64,000 bases of DNA, taken from positions 1 to 64,000 of the forward strand of contig CAJPOT010000005.1 of NCBI GenBank assembly GCA_905372355.1. Direction: 5' to 3'. A model generated the notes under the pieces. The model was not told the origin of the DNA. It made no database searches and saw only the letters and a program-made list of their open reading frames with translations. Shown here piece by piece: positions 27,599 to 39,623 of this stretch (its first letter is position 1; every line of letters starts with the position of its first letter). The translations under genes were made by a program, and so were the position numbers. Source of the DNA: an uncultured Selenomonas sp. (GTDB lineage: Bacteria > Bacillota > Negativicutes > Selenomonadales > Selenomonadaceae).

Positions 27599-27627
27599 TT
27601 CAACTTCCGCCGCCTTTCCGATATAAT
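27599..27627 (+). promoter_or_regulatory. Promoter for uvrA
   Basis: TTCAAC (27599-27604), 17 nt, TATAAT (27622-27627). No LexA-type box was noticed nearby. Confidence 0.6.
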
Positions 27628-27659
27628 AGGGGGAAGCAGCAAACGGAGGAAAATACTTT

Positions 27660-30496
<2,837 letters not shown>

Positions 30497-30500
<4 letters not shown>

Positions 30501-31831
30501 ATCGATTGAAGAAGAAGGATCTTTTGACTTTGGGCTTCATGATGTTCTCCGTCTTTTTCGGGGCGGGAAACCTCATCTTTCCGCCTGCCTTGGGACAGGC
30601 GGCGGGGACGAACACGCTGCCTGCCATGCTCGGCTTCATGACGACGGGCGTCGGTCTGCCGCTCCTTGGCATCATGGCGATCGCTCTCGCGGGCGGCGAA
30701 TATGTGCAGCTTCTGAAGAGGCGCACGTTTCCCTGGTTTGCGACGGCGCTTCTCGTCATCCTCTACCTCATCATAGGGCCGTTGTTCGCCATGCCGAGGA
30801 CGGGCGCCGTCTCGTTTGAGATCGGCATTCGTCCCTTCGTCGGTGCGGGCGATGTCACGCTTCCGCAAGTCATCTACACGGCGCTTTTCTTTGGCGCATC
30901 GTACTATTTGTCGCTCAATCCGAACAAGCTCATCGACCGCGTGGGCAAGATGCTTACGCCCGCGCTGCTCGTCGTTCTTGTGATCCTCTTTTTGCGTACC
31001 TTCTGGTCGCCGATGGGGGAGGTGCTCGCTCCGACGGGCGTTTACCTGGAATCGCCCTATGCGCAGGGATTCCAGGACGGCTATCAGACGATGGATCTCC
31101 TCGCGACCATCGCCATCGGCGCGCTCGTTGTCAATGCCGTGCGCTATCGTGGCGTGACCGACACGCGCACCATCGGCAAGGCATGCCTCGCAGCCGGTTT
31201 CATCACCGTATTCCTCATGGCCTGCGTTTACGGCTCCTTGGCCTATCTCGGAGCGACGAGCGCGACGGTTCTCGGACATTCGGAGAACGGCGGCCAGCTG
31301 CTCGCCGAAGCCGTGCGCATCTTCTTCGGCGCGGCGGGCAACGTGCTCCTCGCGCTCATCATCATCCTCGCATGCATCACGACGTGCTGCGGCATCACAT
31401 CGAGCGCCGCCATGTTCTTCCACAAGCTCTTCAAGAAGAAGATCTCCTACGAGCGCCTGCTGCTCTTTTCCATCCTCTTCAGCTTCGGCGCGTCGAACAT
31501 CGGCCTCACGCAGATCATTGCGCTCGCCGTGCCCTTCCTCGTGGCGATCTATCCGCTCGTCATCGTCTTCGTCATCCTCTCGCTCTTCGATCGCTTCATT
31601 GGCTGGCGAAAGAGCATCTACCAGGGCGCGATTCTTTTCACGCTCGTCTTTTCGCTGACGGACGCGATGCATGCCGCAGGCTTCGGCTCTGCCGCCCTCT
31701 ATGAAATGCTTGCCGCGCATGTTCCGTTCTACGGCGTCATGATGGGCTGGGTCTGCCCGGCGCTCGCCGGAGCGGTCTTAGGATTCATCATCTCGCTCGG
31801 GCAGAAAGCGCCGGCGCCGAAGGAAGCGTAG
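30497..31831 (+). CDS. brnQ: Branched-chain amino acid carrier (LIVCS family)
   Basis: A 444-residue inner-membrane Na+(H+)/Leu-Ile-Val symporter with about 12 membrane segments and the family start [38 protein letters not shown] and the [12 protein letters not shown] segment are also typical. It overlaps uvrA by ATGA, an uncommon partner. A 21-bp stem terminator follows. Confidence 0.93.
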
Positions 31832-31854
31832 TGAGCACATGCGGGATGCCGCCG

Positions 31855-31904
31855 CACATGAAAAGAACCCGACGGATGGCCGTCGGGTTCTTTTCATGTG
31901 CAGG
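31855..31904. terminator. Bidirectional terminator between brnQ and accC
   Basis: A perfect 21-bp stem (31855-31875 with 31880-31900) and a 4-nt loop, with A and T tracts inside both arms (GAAAAG/CTTTTC). Confidence 0.88.
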
Positions 31905-31906
31905 TC

Positions 31907-33313
<1,407 letters not shown>

Positions 33314-33334
33314 GATACAGCCTCCTGATTCATA

Positions 33335-34330
33335 TTATCCTTTGAGTCCCGATCCTGTCAGTGGCACGACGACGCGATAGTTGTCGGGTTTTGCCGTACC
33401 GAAGATTTGCATGGCGCCGGCGAGAGCTGCGGCGCTTGTCGTTTCCACATAGATGCCTCGGCGTCCGAGCATTTCTTTGCACTTCACGATTTCTTCATCT
33501 TCAACGATAAGGACGTCACCGCCGCTGTTCGTGACGGCAGCGAGCATATCGTGCAAACGTTTGGGTGTTTCGATGCGGATCGATTCGGCAATTGTTTCCG
33601 TCTTTGGGCTCGCCGGTATCTTGTTGAACGCCTCGTAGAGCGGTGCACAGTTCTTGCTCTGCACGGGCACGAGGCGTGGCAGGCGGCCGATCTCGATGAA
33701 GCCGTAGTAAAGACCTAAGAGCATCGTGCCGTTACCGACGGGCAGGAAGATGTACTCGGGCACACTCTCGCCGAGCTGTTCATAAATCTCGTATGCCATC
33801 GCCTTCATGCCCTCGAAGAAGAGCGGATTGTAGACATGCGAAGCATAGTAGGCGTCGCCGAGGTTTTCCTTGACCGCCTGACACGCGCCCATGCGGCCGC
33901 CTTCGGTCTTGACGATCTTCGCGCCGTAGGCGGCAATCTGACGCAGTTTGTCGGGCGACGTCTCCTTTGGCACATAGACTGTGCAGTCGATGCCCGCTGC
34001 CGCTGCGTGCGCTGCGATGGAGGCGCCGGCGTTGCCTGCTGAATCGAGCGCGATCTTCTCAATGCCGACGTGGTGGATCTCATTGATCAGCGTGTAGGCT
34101 CCGCGATCCTTGAAGGAGCCAGTCGGCAGAAGGTTCTCTGTCTTCAGCAGATACTCTATGCCGTCAATCTTGATGCTCAGAAGATCGGTGTGCATGTGTC
34201 CGATCGTGACGTCATGCACCGTTTCTTCGTTTGCCGCCTTGTTCAGATGGAACATGCCGCCGCATTCGCAGCGGTAGTTCATCGAGCTGATGGGATATTT
34301 TTTTTTGCATTTCTCGCAGTAAAAATACAC
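33335..34330 (-). CDS. Threonine synthase-like PLP-dependent enzyme
   Basis: A 331-residue fold-type II PLP enzyme. An N-terminal zinc ribbon (CEKC near residue 5, CECG near 20) precedes the PLP-lysine motif PTGSFKDRGA near residue 70, the SAGNAGASIAAHAAAAGI phosphate/substrate loop and a C-terminal PLTGSGLKG. Threonine synthase (phosphohomoserine to threonine) is most likely, though cysteate synthase or related lyases share this layout. It starts at GTG 34330; no in-frame ATG is nearby. Confidence 0.82.
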   Translation of the reverse strand: MYFYCEKCKKKYPISSMNYRCECGGMFHLNKAANEETVHDVTIGHMHTDLLSIKIDGIEYLLKTENLLPTGSFKDRGAYTLINEIHHVGIEKIALDSAGNAGASIAAHAAAAGIDCTVYVPKETSPDKLRQIAAYGAKIVKTEGGRMGACQAVKENLGDAYYASHVYNPLFFEGMKAMAYEIYEQLGESVPEYIFLPVGNGTMLLGLYYGFIEIGRLPRLVPVQSKNCAPLYEAFNKIPASPKTETIAESIRIETPKRLHDMLAAVTNSGGDVLIVEDEEIVKCKEMLGRRGIYVETTSAAALAGAMQIFGTAKPDNYRVVVPLTGSGLKG

Positions 34331-34507
34331 GGAGCATCCCGCCTTTCGTCATGGCATATGATTTCCCTTTGTTTAGTATTTTGTCGTCATGAATATATTC
34401 GCGTTTTCCTGCGCATTTCCTTTTCTTATGTAAATTTTCCTGCATCTCAATTGAAAGTTTTAAGAGAAAAATAAGGACAGCTTTGTGTTTCTCCAGAGAA
34501 AATGTGG

Positions 34508-34671
34508 TTGGCAAAGGAGAAGAAATGATGTATGATAGCATGTGAGAGGTTTTTATGACCTTTGTTTTTACTGCAGGGACGGCTTTTTTGATAGATATAA
34601 GAAGAACGAGGAGGGGCGGCCCTCTTTTTCTTTTCCGCCGGCCGTGCAAACGGCCTTCTTAGGAGAGGATT
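34508..34671 (+). promoter_or_regulatory. Promoter and attenuator-like leader of the guanylate-kinase-like gene
   Basis: TTGGCA (34508-34513), 17 nt, TATGAT (34531-34536). The 130-nt leader holds a short GAGGG/CCCTC hairpin followed by TTTTTCTTTT (about 34614-34637) and then GGCCGT/ACGGCC before the ribosome site AGGAGAGG. This resembles a terminator with a second hairpin downstream. The rest of 34331-34507 is AT-rich with no gene. Confidence 0.5.
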
Positions 34672-35256
34672 ATGACAAATAAGATTTATGCGCTGGTCGG
34701 GCCGCACGCTTCGGGCAAGACGGTGCTGATCGGCAAACTTATGCAGATGGGGATTCATTACATTCCTTTATATACGACGCGGAAACCAGGAAAAATCGAT
34801 TCCGATACGAGATTTTACCGCTTTGTCGGCAAGGCGGAGTTCTTCAAGCAGGAATTCATTGTGCACGTCACATATAAGGGTGACTATTATGGCGTCTTAA
34901 AAAAAGACGTTCTTTCGGCGTTGCAGGAGCATAAGATCAGCCTTGTGATGTTGGAGGCGAATGGCGTCAAGCAGCTCGCGCGCCTTTTGAAAGAGAATTT
35001 CGAGACGATTTTCCTCATGGTCGACTATGTGACGCTCGTCGAGCGCATGATTCGTCTCGGACATAAAAATAGTGAGATAAAGTATCATTTGGAATATGCG
35101 GAAAACAACAGTGAGTTTGACAACTGGAAGGACGCTACGCATGTCGTGAAGATCCGGAATGTGGCGAATCCGGGGACGGCGTTTGATCAGATCCTGGCAA
35201 TCATGGGATTGATGCGCCTCCTGCCACCGGAGAAGCTCAAGGAATGCGTGCAATAA
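34672..35256 (+). CDS. Guanylate kinase-like P-loop protein
   Basis: A 194-residue protein with a P-loop GPHASGKT at residue 9, YIPLYTTRKPG (the Gmk-like GMP-binding 'TTR' element) and the DTRFYRFVGKAEF region. The fold is that of guanylate kinases, but the sequence is divergent: canonical bacterial Gmk has S-(V/T)-TTR-x-x-R-x-GE. It is probably a paralogue with another phosphoryl acceptor or a regulatory role. It is a monocistronic unit with its own promoter, leader and terminator. Confidence 0.68.
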   Translation: MTNKIYALVGPHASGKTVLIGKLMQMGIHYIPLYTTRKPGKIDSDTRFYRFVGKAEFFKQEFIVHVTYKGDYYGVLKKDVLSALQEHKISLVMLEANGVKQLARLLKENFETIFLMVDYVTLVERMIRLGHKNSEIKYHLEYAENNSEFDNWKDATHVVKIRNVANPGTAFDQILAIMGLMRLLPPEKLKECVQ

Positions 35257-35260
35257 AGGG

Positions 35261-35290
35261 GCAGCCTGCAAGGGCTGCTTCTTTATTTTA
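35261..35290 (+). terminator. Terminator after the guanylate-kinase-like gene
   Basis: GCAGCC (35261-35266) pairs with GGCTGC (35273-35278), then TTCTTTATTTT. Confidence 0.65.
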
Positions 35291-35339
35291 CAGAGAAATT
35301 TAGTCGACGGAAAATATTTCAAGATTTTTCAAAATATTA

Positions 35340-35368
35340 TTGACAACTTATAGGAGATGTTTTATAAT
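35340..35368 (+). promoter_or_regulatory. Consensus promoter of the large ncRNA
   Basis: TTGACA (35340-35345), exactly 17 nt, TATAAT (35363-35368), in AT-rich DNA. It is the best sigma-A match I found in the window, with no protein gene downstream. Confidence 0.88.
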
Positions 35369-35374
35369 AAAAGT

Positions 35375-35982
35375 GCAGATGGAAGGAGGCATCCCTCGCG
35401 AAGATGTTTGCAGAAAGAGGAGAAACTTTAGTATGCAGACTAGCAAAAATAGCAGAAAAGCTTAAGGTAAGCTGAAGGTTCAGGCATGAGGCGCATCGTG
35501 GAGGAGGAAGAGCGTATTCCGAGACTATGATGAACAAGCTCACGGAGAGAATCCAAAGGGCGGCAAGCCGTTGCAGTATGGCGGCAGGAAGCGGAACGAA
35601 TATTCATGAAGGGTTGAGGGGCGCTTGCGGAACTGATGTAAGGCAAGACGCAAGTGCCGAAGAATCCACGGATACGATCCGTGCGTCAAGGCGGAAGCTC
35701 ATGCAGCTGCGAAGAACAATGCATGAGTTTGACGCAGAAGAAGAGCAGTTCCGATCAATTCCGAGTCCGAGTAGAAGAATCATGCGCAGGAAAAGCAGGG
35801 CACATAATGCCGATACCGCTTGACTGTTGAAAGAGAGCGCCAGAGAGTGCATCTCCATGCGGCAGGGCAAAGGCTTCATGGCTTCGGTGAAACTTGGGGA
35901 ATCTGCGGGGGTCGACTTTCAAACAAAAAGGGAACTGGTGCATAAGTTAAGTTCAGCTTATGCACCAGTTCCCTTTTTGTCG
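35375..35982 (+). ncRNA. Candidate large structured non-coding RNA (about 605 nt), unassigned
   Basis: The region lies between a perfect promoter and a 22-bp terminator stem and has no plausible protein: frames inside are short, polar and lack ribosome sites. Many local stems are visible: AGCTTA/TAAGCT (35459-35473), CGGC/GCCG (35561-35570), GGCGCTTGCG (35620-35629)/CGCAAGTGCC (35649-35658), CACGGAT/ATCCGTG (35667-35683), CTCATGCA (35698-35705)/TGCATGAG (35720-35727), GGCA/TGCC near 35800, GCAT/ATGC (35849-35860). Unpaired stretches are purine-rich with many GAA/GGAA runs. RNase P (no GAGGAAAGTCC), tmRNA, SRP and 6S RNA signatures were looked for and not found. Its length is in the range of large RNAs such as ROOL or OLE, but I cannot assign it. 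Confidence 0.65.
35925..35979 (+). terminator. Terminator of the large ncRNA
   Basis: A perfect 22-bp stem (35925-35946 with 35957-35978), a 10-nt loop and a T-tract inside the right arm. Because the left arm begins with A5, it may also stop transcription on the - strand. Confidence 0.9.
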
Positions 35983-36075
35983 TCAATCGTGCTGCGACCG
36001 TTGCTCTTGAGCCTTCGTTAAGGGGGACGGCATAGATGTGTAAAGAGGGAGGGCGGGGAATTTATCTGTGCAGGT

Positions 36076-36945
36076 TTAATGGCCGCTTTTCTTGAATCTC
36101 CCGCCTACGATGTCGTGGACGGCGTTGATCGTTACGAAGGCGCTTTCGTCGATGCTGAGGACGGTTTCCTTGAGTTTGTTGACTTCGAGGCGCGTGACGA
36201 CGGAGTAGAGAACCTTTTTTTCCTCGCCCGTGTAGCCGCCTTCGCCGTAGAGGAGGGTGACGCCGCGTCCCAATCGCTCGGCGAGGGCAACATTGATTTT
36301 GTCCGGTTCGTTCGTGACGATCATGACGGCGTAGGATTCGTCAAGCCCTTGCACGACGACGTCGATCATCTTGGCGATGACGAAGTAGGCGACGAGCGAG
36401 TACATCGCCTTGTCCCAGCCGAAGAGAAGACCGGCGCCTGAAAGGATGAAAAGGTTGATGAACATGACGACTTCGCCGACGGAGAATACGGATTTCTTGT
36501 CGAGGATGATGGCGACGATCTCCGTGCCGTCGAGCGAGCCGCCCGAGCGAATGATGAGACCGACGCCGAGACCGACGATGATGCCGCCGAAGATGGCGGC
36601 GAGGAAAAAATCCTGCGTGACGGTCGGGAACGGTGCGAAGTAGGCCGACCATAGAGAGAGGAGGGCGATGGCGGTCAAGGTGGCGAGGGCGAAGGCTTTG
36701 CCAATCTGCTTGTAGCCGAGGTAGAGGAACGGGAGGTTGAAGAGGATGAGAAAGACGCCCAGAGGCTGCTCTGTGATGGCATGAGCCATGATGGAGAGGC
36801 CGACGACACCGCCGTCGATGATGTTGTTCGGGATGAGGAAGAGCTCAAGGCCGACGGCCGTGATGACGGCGCCGATGAAGATCGTCACATATTTTTGCAT
36901 CAGGGCGAGCAGGTGCTTCTTGCGACTTTTCTTTTCTTTTTCCAT
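36076..36945 (-). CDS. YitT family membrane protein (DUF161/DUF2179)
   Basis: A 289-residue protein with five to six N-terminal membrane segments (residues 15-200; GAVITAVGLELFLIPNNIIDGG, IIRSGGSLDGTEIVAIIL) and a C-terminal cytoplasmic DUF2179 domain (VTLLYGEGGYTGEEKKVLY, ESAFVTINAVHDIVGGRFK). The family is widespread in Firmicutes, usually in several paralogues; its transport substrate is unknown. It stands alone, transcribed toward the ncRNA terminator. Confidence 0.9.
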   Translation of the reverse strand: MEKEKKSRKKHLLALMQKYVTIFIGAVITAVGLELFLIPNNIIDGGVVGLSIMAHAITEQPLGVFLILFNLPFLYLGYKQIGKAFALATLTAIALLSLWSAYFAPFPTVTQDFFLAAIFGGIIVGLGVGLIIRSGGSLDGTEIVAIILDKKSVFSVGEVVMFINLFILSGAGLLFGWDKAMYSLVAYFVIAKMIDVVVQGLDESYAVMIVTNEPDKINVALAERLGRGVTLLYGEGGYTGEEKKVLYSVVTRLEVNKLKETVLSIDESAFVTINAVHDIVGGRFKKSGH

Positions 36946-37081
36946 AAAGCAGATCCTTTCGTACAGCCGGACGCTTCCTCAAGGAAGCGGATTCAGTCAA
37001 TGACTCTTTCATTATACGGAAAAACGGGGAGTTTGTCACGGAACACTTGAATTTCAAGGCTTTCCGACAGTCGGAGTATGC

Positions 37082-37087
37082 TATACT
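37082..37087 (+). promoter_or_regulatory. -10 element of the Fst-like toxin mRNA
   Basis: TATACT (37082-37087) in the context ATGCTATACT; the -35 is poor. It would start a leader of about 44 nt in which CCCCC (about 37101) pairs with the GGGGG of the ribosome site (about 37123), likely hiding it. Confidence 0.45.
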
Positions 37088-37137
37088 CAATGTGTTGCCG
37101 CCCCCAGACATGGCAATGGAAAGGGGGTGCGTCAAGG

Positions 37138-37212
37138 ATGTTACTCTCGTTTATGCTCTCCGTTTTGGCGGGGATAGTCTGCCACTATCTGTGCAAATGG
37201 TTTGACGGTTGA
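37138..37212 (+). CDS. Small hydrophobic peptide, Fst/par-like putative toxin
   Basis: A 24-codon ORF (MLLSFMLSVLAGIVCHYLCK, then WFDG): one membrane-spanning helix followed by a Trp-x-Asp end, as in Fst-type toxins. Downstream lies a bidirectional terminator (37265-37296) and then a promoter on the opposite strand. A segment near the start codon (TACTCTCGTTT, 37142-37152) is directly repeated at 37312-37322, inside the convergent RNA, so that RNA can pair with the toxin start region. This copies the RNA I/RNA II design of the pAD1 par locus. Toxicity is inferred. Confidence 0.62.
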   Translation: MLLSFMLSVLAGIVCHYLCKWFDG

Positions 37213-37264
37213 GAGCAACGGCAACAAGCCTAGGCGTTAGTCCCTGCCTGCAATATGGGAACAG

Positions 37265-37296
37265 AAAAGCCCCCAAGCTGCAACTTGGGGGCTTTT
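37265..37296. terminator. Bidirectional terminator shared by the toxin mRNA and its antisense RNA
   Basis: AAAAGCCCCCAAG (37265-37277) pairs perfectly with CTTGGGGGCTTTT (37284-37296), with A and T runs on both sides. Confidence 0.85.
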
Positions 37297-37326
37297 CGCG
37301 TGCGCCTAATGCTACTCTCGTTTGCC
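37265..37326 (-). ncRNA. Putative RNA II-like antitoxin
   Basis: A - strand transcript of about 62 nt from the promoter at 37333-37362 (TTGCAT, 18 nt, TATACT), ending at the shared terminator. It carries the complements of two short repeats also found around the toxin start: GTGCG (37128-37132 and 37299-37303) and TACTCTCGTTT (37142-37152 and 37312-37322). Confidence 0.58.
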
Positions 37327-37332
37327 ACCCAT

Positions 37333-37362
37333 AGTATAGCATATTTGGTTGTTTGTATGCAA
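37333..37362 (-). promoter_or_regulatory. Promoter of the RNA II-like antitoxin
   Basis: On the - strand TTGCAT (37357-37362), 18 nt, TATACT (37333-37338). Confidence 0.65.
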
Positions 37363-37430
37363 GCTAAACCCGTCGAAATCAAGGGGTAAATTTACCTGTA
37401 CGGAAAAAATAGGAGACGTGCAAATTTTAT

Positions 37431-37459
37431 TTGACAACGGGTGTTTCCTGTGATAGAAT
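37431..37459 (+). promoter_or_regulatory. Promoter of tRNA-Arg
   Basis: TTGACA (37431-37436), 17 nt, TAGAAT (37454-37459). Confidence 0.82.
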
Positions 37460-37492
37460 CACTTATGTTGATTGCGAGAGCGGTCGGCTTGT

Positions 37493-37570
37493 GACTCAGT
37501 AGCTCAGTTGGATCAGAGTATTTGACTACGAATCAAAGGGTCGGGGGTTCGAGTCCCTCCTGGGTCACCA
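37493..37570 (+). tRNA. tRNA-Arg (anticodon ACG)
   Basis: The full cloverleaf can be drawn: acceptor GACTCAG/CTGGGTC with one G-T pair, D arm from GCTC, anticodon arm TTTGA-CTACGAA-TCAAA with anticodon ACG, T arm GGGGGTTCGAGTCCC, discriminator A and an encoded CCA. ACG would be edited to ICG to read CGU/CGC/CGA. It has its own promoter and terminator. Confidence 0.96.
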
Positions 37571-37582
37571 TTTTGAAGTTTT

Positions 37583-37609
37583 GCGCTGGCAGTAGCCGGC
37601 GCTTTTTTT
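37583..37609 (+). terminator. Terminator after tRNA-Arg
   Basis: GCGCTGGC (37583-37590) pairs with GCCGGCGC (37595-37602; one G-T pair), followed by seven T residues. Confidence 0.85.
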
Positions 37610-37680
37610 GTGTGCAAGAGCGCTCGTCGTTCAAAATGCTTTATTAAGCGACTTCATTTTAGCAGCGTTTCCTTAAAATT

Positions 37681-37731
37681 ATGAAGATGCTTCATTTTCT
37701 GCTTTAAAAATGAAGGGGATTCATGTATAAT
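37681..37731 (+). promoter_or_regulatory. tetR promoter with two TetR-type operators
   Basis: Two sites of identical design, ATGAA-N5-TTCAT: 37681-37695 (spacer GATGC) and 37710-37724 (spacer GGGGA), with centres 29 bp apart. The second abuts TATAAT (37726-37731), and together they cover the -35 area (TTTAAA), which fits self-repression by the TetR protein encoded next. Confidence 0.65.
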
Positions 37732-37783
37732 AGGCAAGGAGAGTTGGAGTGTGCAGGAGACTCCTTGAGCGAGGAGGATTTGT

Positions 37784-38407
37784 ATGGAAGAAGATAAGAT
37801 CAGCCGCCGCGAGATGAAGAAGATTCAGTCGCGCAAGGCGATTCTCGATTCGGCGGCAAGCCTGTTTCAGAGTCGCGGGCTGGAAGATGTTGCGATTGCG
37901 GATATCATGAGCGGGGCGGATCTTGGCATCGGTACGTTTTACAATTACTTTGACTCCAAGGACGATGTCTTGATGGAACTTCTGGGGCGCATCATGAAGG
38001 AACTGGGAGAAAGGGTGCGCGTCCTGTCCGAGGAGCGTAGGCCCGTGACGGAAATCCTGCGCGAGCTGCTTCTGGCCGCCGCCAGACTTCTTGGGCAGAA
38101 TCGTTATGTGTTGCCGCTTTTCCTGCGTGCTGCACAGCAGGCGACCTTGCTGAAGCGCTCGGAGGCGAGCGTTTCGGCGCCGCCTTTCACGGTGCTTTTC
38201 ACACGCTTGGTTGAGGAAGGCCAAGCGAATGGCGAGTTCCGCCATGACATCCCGACGGCGATCATCTCAGAACTTTTCCACTCGCTGTTTCAAGCAGCGG
38301 CGTTCAGTAAATTGGAAATTCCCTTCGAGGAGAACGTGCGCCTGAAGCTTGGATTGATTCTCGACGGCATGCGCGTGATTGAAAAGCAGGAAGAGCAAAA
38401 GGAATGA
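37784..38407 (+). CDS. TetR/AcrR family transcriptional regulator
   Basis: A 207-residue dimeric repressor. The N-terminal helix-turn-helix region (ILDSAASLFQSRGLEDVAIADIMSGADLGIGTFYNYFDSK condensed: helix, turn, then the GTFYNYF recognition signature near residue 50) is clear; the rest is the ligand/dimer domain. GCGAGGAGG precedes ATG 37784. It lies 19 nt upstream of nirJ1, so it probably controls itself and the haem genes through the operators at 37681-37724. The ligand is unknown. Confidence 0.9.
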   Translation: MEEDKISRREMKKIQSRKAILDSAASLFQSRGLEDVAIADIMSGADLGIGTFYNYFDSKDDVLMELLGRIMKELGERVRVLSEERRPVTEILRELLLAAARLLGQNRYVLPLFLRAAQQATLLKRSEASVSAPPFTVLFTRLVEEGQANGEFRHDIPTAIISELFHSLFQAAAFSKLEIPFEENVRLKLGLILDGMRVIEKQEEQKE

Positions 38408-38426
38408 ACGGGAGGATTTTTATTTC

Positions 38427-39623
38427 ATGATCAGTGTAACGAAGCTTCTTTTTGCGCGTGAGTATTTCGGCGACTCGCTGCGCTATACGAAGAATGCGCA
38501 TCGCATGAAAAACGGTGCTGCTGAAGGAATGGGACCCGTCGTCGTCTGGAATTCGACGAAGACGTGCAACCTCAAGTGCCGCCATTGCTACATGAATTCG
38601 GATGCCAAGAAGTATCAGAATGAGCTGACGACGGAGGAGGCGCGGCGCTTCATCGACGATCTCGCCGACTTTCGCGTGCCCGTGCTGCTCTTTTCGGGCG
38701 GTGAACCGCTCCTTCGTCCCGACTTCTTCGAGCTTGCGGCGCATGCGGCGGCAAAGGGCGTGCGCCCGACGCTCTCGACGAACGGCACGCTTATTGACCG
38801 CGCGACGGCGCAGCGCATTAAGGACATCGGCGTGGGCTACGTCGGCATCTCGCTTGACGGTCTCAAGGATGTGAACGACAAGTTCCGCGGCAAGGAGGGC
38901 GCCTACGAGGCTGCCATGCGCGGCATAGAGAACTGCACGGCGGTCGGGCAGCGCGTGGGGCTTCGTTTCACGATCAACCATCATAACATCATGGAACTCG
39001 ACAAGATCTTCGATTTCATCGAGGAGGAGGGCATCAACCGCGTGTGCTTCTATCACCTCGTCTACTCGGGGCGCGGCAACGCGATGATGGAAGAGGATGT
39101 GACGGCACAGGAATCGCGCCGCGCCATGGATACAATCATCCGCCGCACGCAGGACTTCGAGGAGCGCGGTCTGGAAAAGGAGATCCTGACGGTTGACAAC
39201 CATTGCGACGGCGTCTATATCTATCTCAAGACGCTCAGGGAGAAGGGCGAGGCGGCGGCCGAGCATGTGTGGAAGCACATTTCGATGAACGGCGGCAATC
39301 GCTCGGGCATCGCTTTCGGCGAGGTCGATCCCCTGGGCTACGTCCATCCCGATCAGTTCACGCAGCACCATACCTTCGGCAACGTGCGCGAGAGGAAGTT
39401 CGGCGAGATCTGGCAGGACACGTCGAACGCCATCATGGCGGGACTCAAGGACCGAAAGCCGCTTCTTAAGGGTCGATGTTCCTCGTGTCGCTACCTCTCG
39501 TGCTGCAATGGCAACTTCCGCACGCGCGCTGAGGCACGTACGGGCGATTTCTGGGCAAGTGATCCTTCGTGCTATCTGACGGACGAGGAGATTGGACTTG
39601 CGCGTGAGGAGGCGGCGATATGA
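38427..39623 (+). CDS. nirJ1: Haem biosynthesis radical SAM protein NirJ1 (AhbC-like)
   Basis: A 398-residue radical SAM enzyme. It has the NirJ1 start MISVTKLLFAREYFGDSLRY, the cluster motif CNLKCRHC near residue 47, GGEP near 90 and a C-terminal Cys-rich SPASM-like region (CSSCRYLSCC). In the sirohaem-dependent (Ahb) route, NirJ1-type enzymes remove acetate side chains from didecarboxysirohaem to give iron-coproporphyrin. ATG 38427 is chosen for its GGGAGG site; an upstream in-frame ATG (38379) lies inside tetR. It overlaps nirJ2 by 4 nt. Confidence 0.88.
   Translation: MISVTKLLFAREYFGDSLRYTKNAHRMKNGAAEGMGPVVVWNSTKTCNLKCRHCYMNSDAKKYQNELTTEEARRFIDDLADFRVPVLLFSGGEPLLRPDFFELAAHAAAKGVRPTLSTNGTLIDRATAQRIKDIGVGYVGISLDGLKDVNDKFRGKEGAYEAAMRGIENCTAVGQRVGLRFTINHHNIMELDKIFDFIEEEGINRVCFYHLVYSGRGNAMMEEDVTAQESRRAMDTIIRRTQDFEERGLEKEILTVDNHCDGVYIYLKTLREKGEAAAEHVWKHISMNGGNRSGIAFGEVDPLGYVHPDQFTQHHTFGNVRERKFGEIWQDTSNAIMAGLKDRKPLLKGRCSSCRYLSCCNGNFRTRAEARTGDFWASDPSCYLTDEEIGLAREEAAI

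Noticed and set aside
35527..35823. A 98-codon frame inside the ncRNA region
   Set aside because: It has no ribosome site, is nearly devoid of hydrophobic residues and repeats Arg/Ser/Ala; the promoter-terminator pair and stems fit an RNA better.
35375..35982. RNase P RNA or tmRNA
   Set aside because: The RNase P core GAGGAAAGTCC and the tmRNA tRNA-like 3' end (with CCA) are both missing.
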